Source: Pyricularia pennisetigena (taxonomy: Eukaryota; Ascomycota; Sordariomycetes; Magnaporthales; Pyriculariaceae). Taken from it: a stretch of DNA of 64,000 nucleotides. The stretch spans positions 6,515,077-6,579,076 of the forward strand of contig NC_043741.1 of the NCBI RefSeq assembly GCF_004337985.1, read 5' to 3'. The notes beneath the pieces were generated by a model. That model had not been told where the DNA came from. It saw only the letters and a list, made by a program, of their open reading frames with translations, and did no database searches. A program made the translations under genes and the position numbers. Of this stretch, positions 60,922 to 64,000 are shown in pieces (the first letter of the stretch is position 1; every line of letters begins with the position of its first letter).

Positions 60922-62217
60922 TCATGCAATCTCGTCAGCGATGCCCCAGTCGCAGACCATAGTCCAAACGCCCTGATCTTGTAGGTTTATTTCCCATGTT
61001 GGCGGGTGAACAACGACAACGGTATTCCGAGTGACAATGTTTTTACCTGCAAGCCCAGAAATGCGGCCCTCCCCGGCTAGAATGAGTCTGGCACGGTGGC
61101 GCGTCTGTTCAGTGTCTTCTCCGTCGTTTCGCGATGAATTATAGGCTTCTGTAGACCAAGCAGGCCTTGCCGTCAGCATTTGCATGCCAGGGCCGGCCGA
61201 GACATTATCGGCTATGTACCCAGCAGCAGGATTGGCGAGAAGAGTTTGGTTAAAGTGGCGACTGTGGTGCGGTTCGTTTCCGTCGCTCTTGACTTGGAAC
61301 AGCCAGTCGCGCACCTCGGCTGCTAGGCCGCCTGCAATGTACCTGGCACCACGACGCTGCGGAGAGAATGCATCCGGGAGAAAGAACTGCCGCTGCGCCG
61401 ACGGTTCTGTAGTGACGAAACGAGGCGCTTCTCGAAACTTGGGATGTCGATCTCGTTGTTTTTGTGCGTGTTCAAATCTGGCCTCAAAACTCATCTCCAC
61501 ATCGTCCGAAGCCGCACTCCCATGCATGGGGTCAGCGCCATCGTCACCATTGGTGGTTTGTTCCTCTAGGTTGTGTTCAGGGTCTTTGTTTTCGTAAGGA
61601 TCCAAGGACGAAGCAGCTCCAGACTGTGAGATGTCATCTGGCTCGCTGGCGGTAATGTGAGTCATATCATAATCCTGATTATAGTGTTTCTCGACCTCTG
61701 AAGGCTCTCCTAGAGAGCTGCTCACGTGCTCGACGGACGCAGGCGAGACTGTGATACGGCGCCGTTTTGGTGGCGGCGGAGTTTCTTCGTAGCCATGCTG
61801 GTCTCCTCCAAAAGTGCCGTGACTGGAATTGATGCTTGGTGATGGCGATGGCGAGTTCTCAACAATGCTGTCATGTTTTTGGAGACCACTCCTTCTCGAT
61901 GGTCTCGATGGCGGCCCGCTATTTATGTTGTCGGGTTCATCCTCATCCTCCAGCAATGGAGAGCTATCGAGAACATCAATCTCATCAGCAGGCGGCTTCG
62001 CGACTTTGATGGAAGAAGACACAAATGGGCGCCTGTTGCCAGGCACAACCGGAGTGGTTGATTGCGACTGGGGCTGCGTGGTCGATGGCGCCGCGAAGCG
62101 GGGAGTTGAAATGAATTGGCGGGGCTGCGTCTGTGAAGGCGTCGACCCGCCTTCATCGGTTCCTGGTCGCTTCGAAAGCAGGAACCGAGACGGTGCTGGT
62201 GTTGATGGCGGAGGCAT
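60922..62217 (-). CDS. Conserved-looking nuclear-type protein of unknown function
   Basis: A single exon of 431 residues. The first ATG of the frame is at 62217; the frame is open further up to a TTG at 62352, but that part has no ATG. The first 270 residues are disordered, rich in Ser, Pro, Thr and acids, with a basic cluster PPPPKRRRITV that looks like a nuclear localisation signal. Several DSSP/DE-rich pieces (EIDVLDSSPLLEDEDEPDN) resemble interaction motifs. The last 160 residues look folded: RYIAGGLAAEVRDWLFQVKS and later RLILAGEGRISGL, VVVVHPPTWEINL and WTMVCDWGIADE, which suggest a beta-rich domain. I do not recognise the family. The placement of folded part and NLS suggests a DNA- or chromatin-associated protein, but this is inference only. 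Confidence 0.7.
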   Translation of the reverse strand: MPPPSTPAPSRFLLSKRPGTDEGGSTPSQTQPRQFISTPRFAAPSTTQPQSQSTTPVVPGNRRPFVSSSIKVAKPPADEIDVLDSSPLLEDEDEPDNINSGPPSRPSRRSGLQKHDSIVENSPSPSPSINSSHGTFGGDQHGYEETPPPPKRRRITVSPASVEHVSSSLGEPSEVEKHYNQDYDMTHITASEPDDISQSGAASSLDPYENKDPEHNLEEQTTNGDDGADPMHGSAASDDVEMSFEARFEHAQKQRDRHPKFREAPRFVTTEPSAQRQFFLPDAFSPQRRGARYIAGGLAAEVRDWLFQVKSDGNEPHHSRHFNQTLLANPAAGYIADNVSAGPGMQMLTARPAWSTEAYNSSRNDGEDTEQTRHRARLILAGEGRISGLAGKNIVTRNTVVVVHPPTWEINLQDQGVWTMVCDWGIADEIA

Positions 62218-62699
62218 TGGAATTGTCACTTTATTCCCCAAAGAGGAGAGCGGAGTTGGGCATCGCCACAAGGGGGCGGCCTTTCTTCTGCAGTGCCTGC
62301 TAGCGGCGGGGTTGGTGGGGCTGCTGTTGTTGGTGATGTTCTTGTTCTCCAATGTTATAATGTATGGTTGATTAGTATTTTATTAACACGATTATACTTA
62401 GCCAATACACAATTTACTCGAGCGTTGTATCTTCAAGCGACGTGTTCGATGTTGTGGTTCAGGGGTACGATGTAGGCACTTAGTGGTGAATGAACGCGAC
62501 CTGGAGACAAATCCAAAACTGAAAGTTTGCTGCGAGGCACGTTCATATACACCTACAGTAGAGCTTGACGGGAGAGAGGAAACCTACAAAGGACTGTTCT
62601 CACAAAAGAAGGGGTCAAAAGAGGACAGACATTGTGGCTATCTGAAACATACGAGAACACGGCAATGTAATGTACGCATTGAATATTGCTGGTAATAGC
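62218..62699. other. Intergenic region upstream of the unknown gene
   Basis: Contains the promoter of the minus-strand gene and a short upstream frame (ATG at about 62252 on the minus strand with a stop 11 codons later). AT-rich from about 62370. No gene seen. Confidence 0.5.
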
Positions 62700-62703
62700 A
62701 AAA
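62700..62703 (-). terminator. Pol III terminator of the tRNA
   Basis: TTTT on the minus strand, about 10 nt after the tRNA 3' end; the minimal RNA polymerase III stop signal. Confidence 0.55.
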
Positions 62704-62712
62704 GATTATGCA

Positions 62713-62805
62713 TGATCCGGCCCAGACTCGAACTGAGGACCTTCTGTGGAACAGTGCTTCATACAGTGTTAGACAGATGTGGATAACCAACTACACCACC
62801 GGACC
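62713..62805 (-). tRNA. tRNA-Val (anticodon AAC) with an 18-nt intron
   Basis: The acceptor stem GGTCCGG pairs with CCGGATC (one G-U), then discriminator A. The D arm starts GTGTAGTTGG. The anticodon stem TCTGT pairs with ACAGA only after an 18-nt insertion is removed, at the canonical site one base 3' of anticodon AAC (CTAACA then intron then C). The T arm is CTCAG-TTCGAGT-CTGGG. A and B box promoters are intact. The D loop has one C more (TTATCCAC) than the usual form. A TTTT terminator follows. It is transcribed away from the window end, toward the unknown gene. Confidence 0.88.
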
Positions 62806-64000
62806 AATACGCTGATGACAAATCCACACTGTGCAAAACTTATATACCCACAAAGATCATACTAATACTTGCGACTAATTCTTGCATGAGGCGGAGCACT
62901 TGGGAACGACTGGGACTCATTATCCGTCAAGTTTTCCCCAAAGTTGACGGTAGCAGCCAGACATTCCCTAACAAGACGAAAGGTAAGGCGAATGCAGGCT
63001 CAGGTGTCAGCGTTGCTGTACACCTGTTGCATAATCCAGGGATGGCGACACACAGGACGTCTATGTCGTAAAGCTCTTGATCACTGCTTCTTGCCACTCT
63101 CTGATGGCACACAGTTAATGACAGAAGGAGCTTACAGCAAACCAGCCTAAGTAATATTTCTTTATCGTCAAAATAAATATTCTACTTATAAAAGGCAGAG
63201 GCTACGCAGGCAGGGATGCAAGCAAATACGCCCGCATGCACACAATCTCTTGTCAAATTTCCCATGGACTTGAGTCACGAGGTGTCTATAGCACTATACT
63301 ACTCTGTTCTGAGTTGCCGAGAGTTTAAGTACAGACTGGATAGCAATCTGAACCTAATTAACTCATCTTATTGCAGTGCATTTCCGTTCGTCTTTTTTTC
63401 ACCATAGAGGTAGTTTACAGCCAGTGACATCTTTTTTCCAACGGCATTTTCAAATCAAGACTAAAAACTAGTCAATCGTATACTTCGATGGATGTGTAAG
63501 TAGCTATTAGCATCTGCGGTCACAACATAATCACAATTATATGCAGTGAGCCCTGGAAGTTGTCAGTCTTGATTCACCAATACCTAGGTAGGCTTACGGC
63601 TGGGTATGATAGAGCCTTCAAGTGTCTTCGGCTACCAGCTTGAGCGAAACCCNNATGCTTATTTCTCTCGCCAACTCGGCCAAAGCACTAATCCAGCCTA
63701 CTTTGGCGAGTAATTGTTGTGTATCGGATCTAGGGGCTAAAGATTGATCGATAAATATGGATAGAAGTCAATTTAGCCTCCTCCCACTCATATCACCAAT
63801 TGCGAGCCATTTCCCTGATCGAGTGTTTCGAGAGTAGCGAATGGCAGAGCAAGCGTCCCGAAGCATAGTTCCGACCTCGACTCCGATATAACCCTCTGCC
63901 AAGTGTCAAACTGCATCAAGTTTGCAACATAGTAAAAGAGTTTGGTTGTCAACAATGCTATTGACTTTGCGTAGAAGGTAGAAGGCTAGATATAGCAGCA
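62806..64000. other. AT-rich flank, no gene seen
   Basis: About 1.2 kb of low-GC sequence beyond the tRNA with stops in all frames; the longest frame has 68 codons. It contains an assembly ambiguity at 63653-63654. A relic of a repeat element is possible, but no ends or domains were seen. Confidence 0.5.
63653..63654. other. Ambiguous bases (NN)
   Basis: Two undetermined bases in the right flank. Confidence 0.99.

Noticed and set aside
62218..62352. 45-residue upstream extension of the unknown gene from a TTG
   Set aside because: No ATG in that part; the first usable ATG is at 62217.

Overview
The window is nuclear DNA of a filamentous ascomycete, most likely a Sordariomycete. The evidence is short spliceosomal introns (about 50-300 nt, GTRNGY donors, CTAAC/CTGAC branch sites, YAG acceptors) in nearly every gene; a plasma-membrane H+-ATPase that closely resembles filamentous-fungal PMA1, including its intron-split C-terminus; a fungal phytochrome; a copper-fist regulator; and long intergenic stretches with many poly(A)/poly(T) tracts. 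A placement near Magnaporthales is only an impression. Twelve protein genes and one intron-containing tRNA can be supported. Exon joins were worked out by hand, and every complete gene model closes in frame.

Layout. 1-926 (-): MARVEL-type four-helix membrane protein whose tail may run off the window edge. 927-5335: no gene seen. 5336-7540 (+): peroxisomal long-chain acyl-CoA synthetase ending in a PTS1. 7541-8971: AT-rich, with a hairpin-like inverted repeat. 8972-12169 (+): large WD40 protein with SUMO-interaction-like motifs, resembling Raf1/DIM-9. 13016-15047 (+): DCAF4/WDR21-like WD40 protein. 15899-19370 (-): pma1 with six coding exons. 19371-29479: a 10-kb stretch with no convincing gene. 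29480-30623 (-): Yhm2-type mitochondrial citrate/oxoglutarate carrier. 32076-33855 (-): mitochondrial citrate synthase. 35069-37488 (+): Nrd1/Seb1-type CID-RRM RNA-binding protein. 37489-44252: no gene seen, with a 16-N gap. 44253-45958 (+): copper-fist transcription factor. 47841-48293 (-): small acidic orphan protein with an internal duplication. 51957-56687 (+): phytochrome hybrid histidine kinase. 58985-60727 (+): D-3-phosphoglycerate dehydrogenase. 60922-62217 (-): conserved-looking protein of unknown function. 62713-62805 (-): tRNA-Val(AAC).

Functional links. Citrate synthase and the Yhm2 carrier lie 1.45 kb apart in the same orientation; they make citrate in the matrix and exchange it for cytosolic oxoglutarate. 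The two WD40 genes are tandem, and both could be CUL4-DDB1 substrate receptors. The rest is ordinary housekeeping and sensing content. No multi-gene novel system, secondary-metabolite cluster, intact transposon or CRISPR array was seen. The most interesting observation is a splice junction in the acyl-CoA synthetase that decides whether the peroxisomal signal is made: the intron's own donor supplies an in-frame stop.
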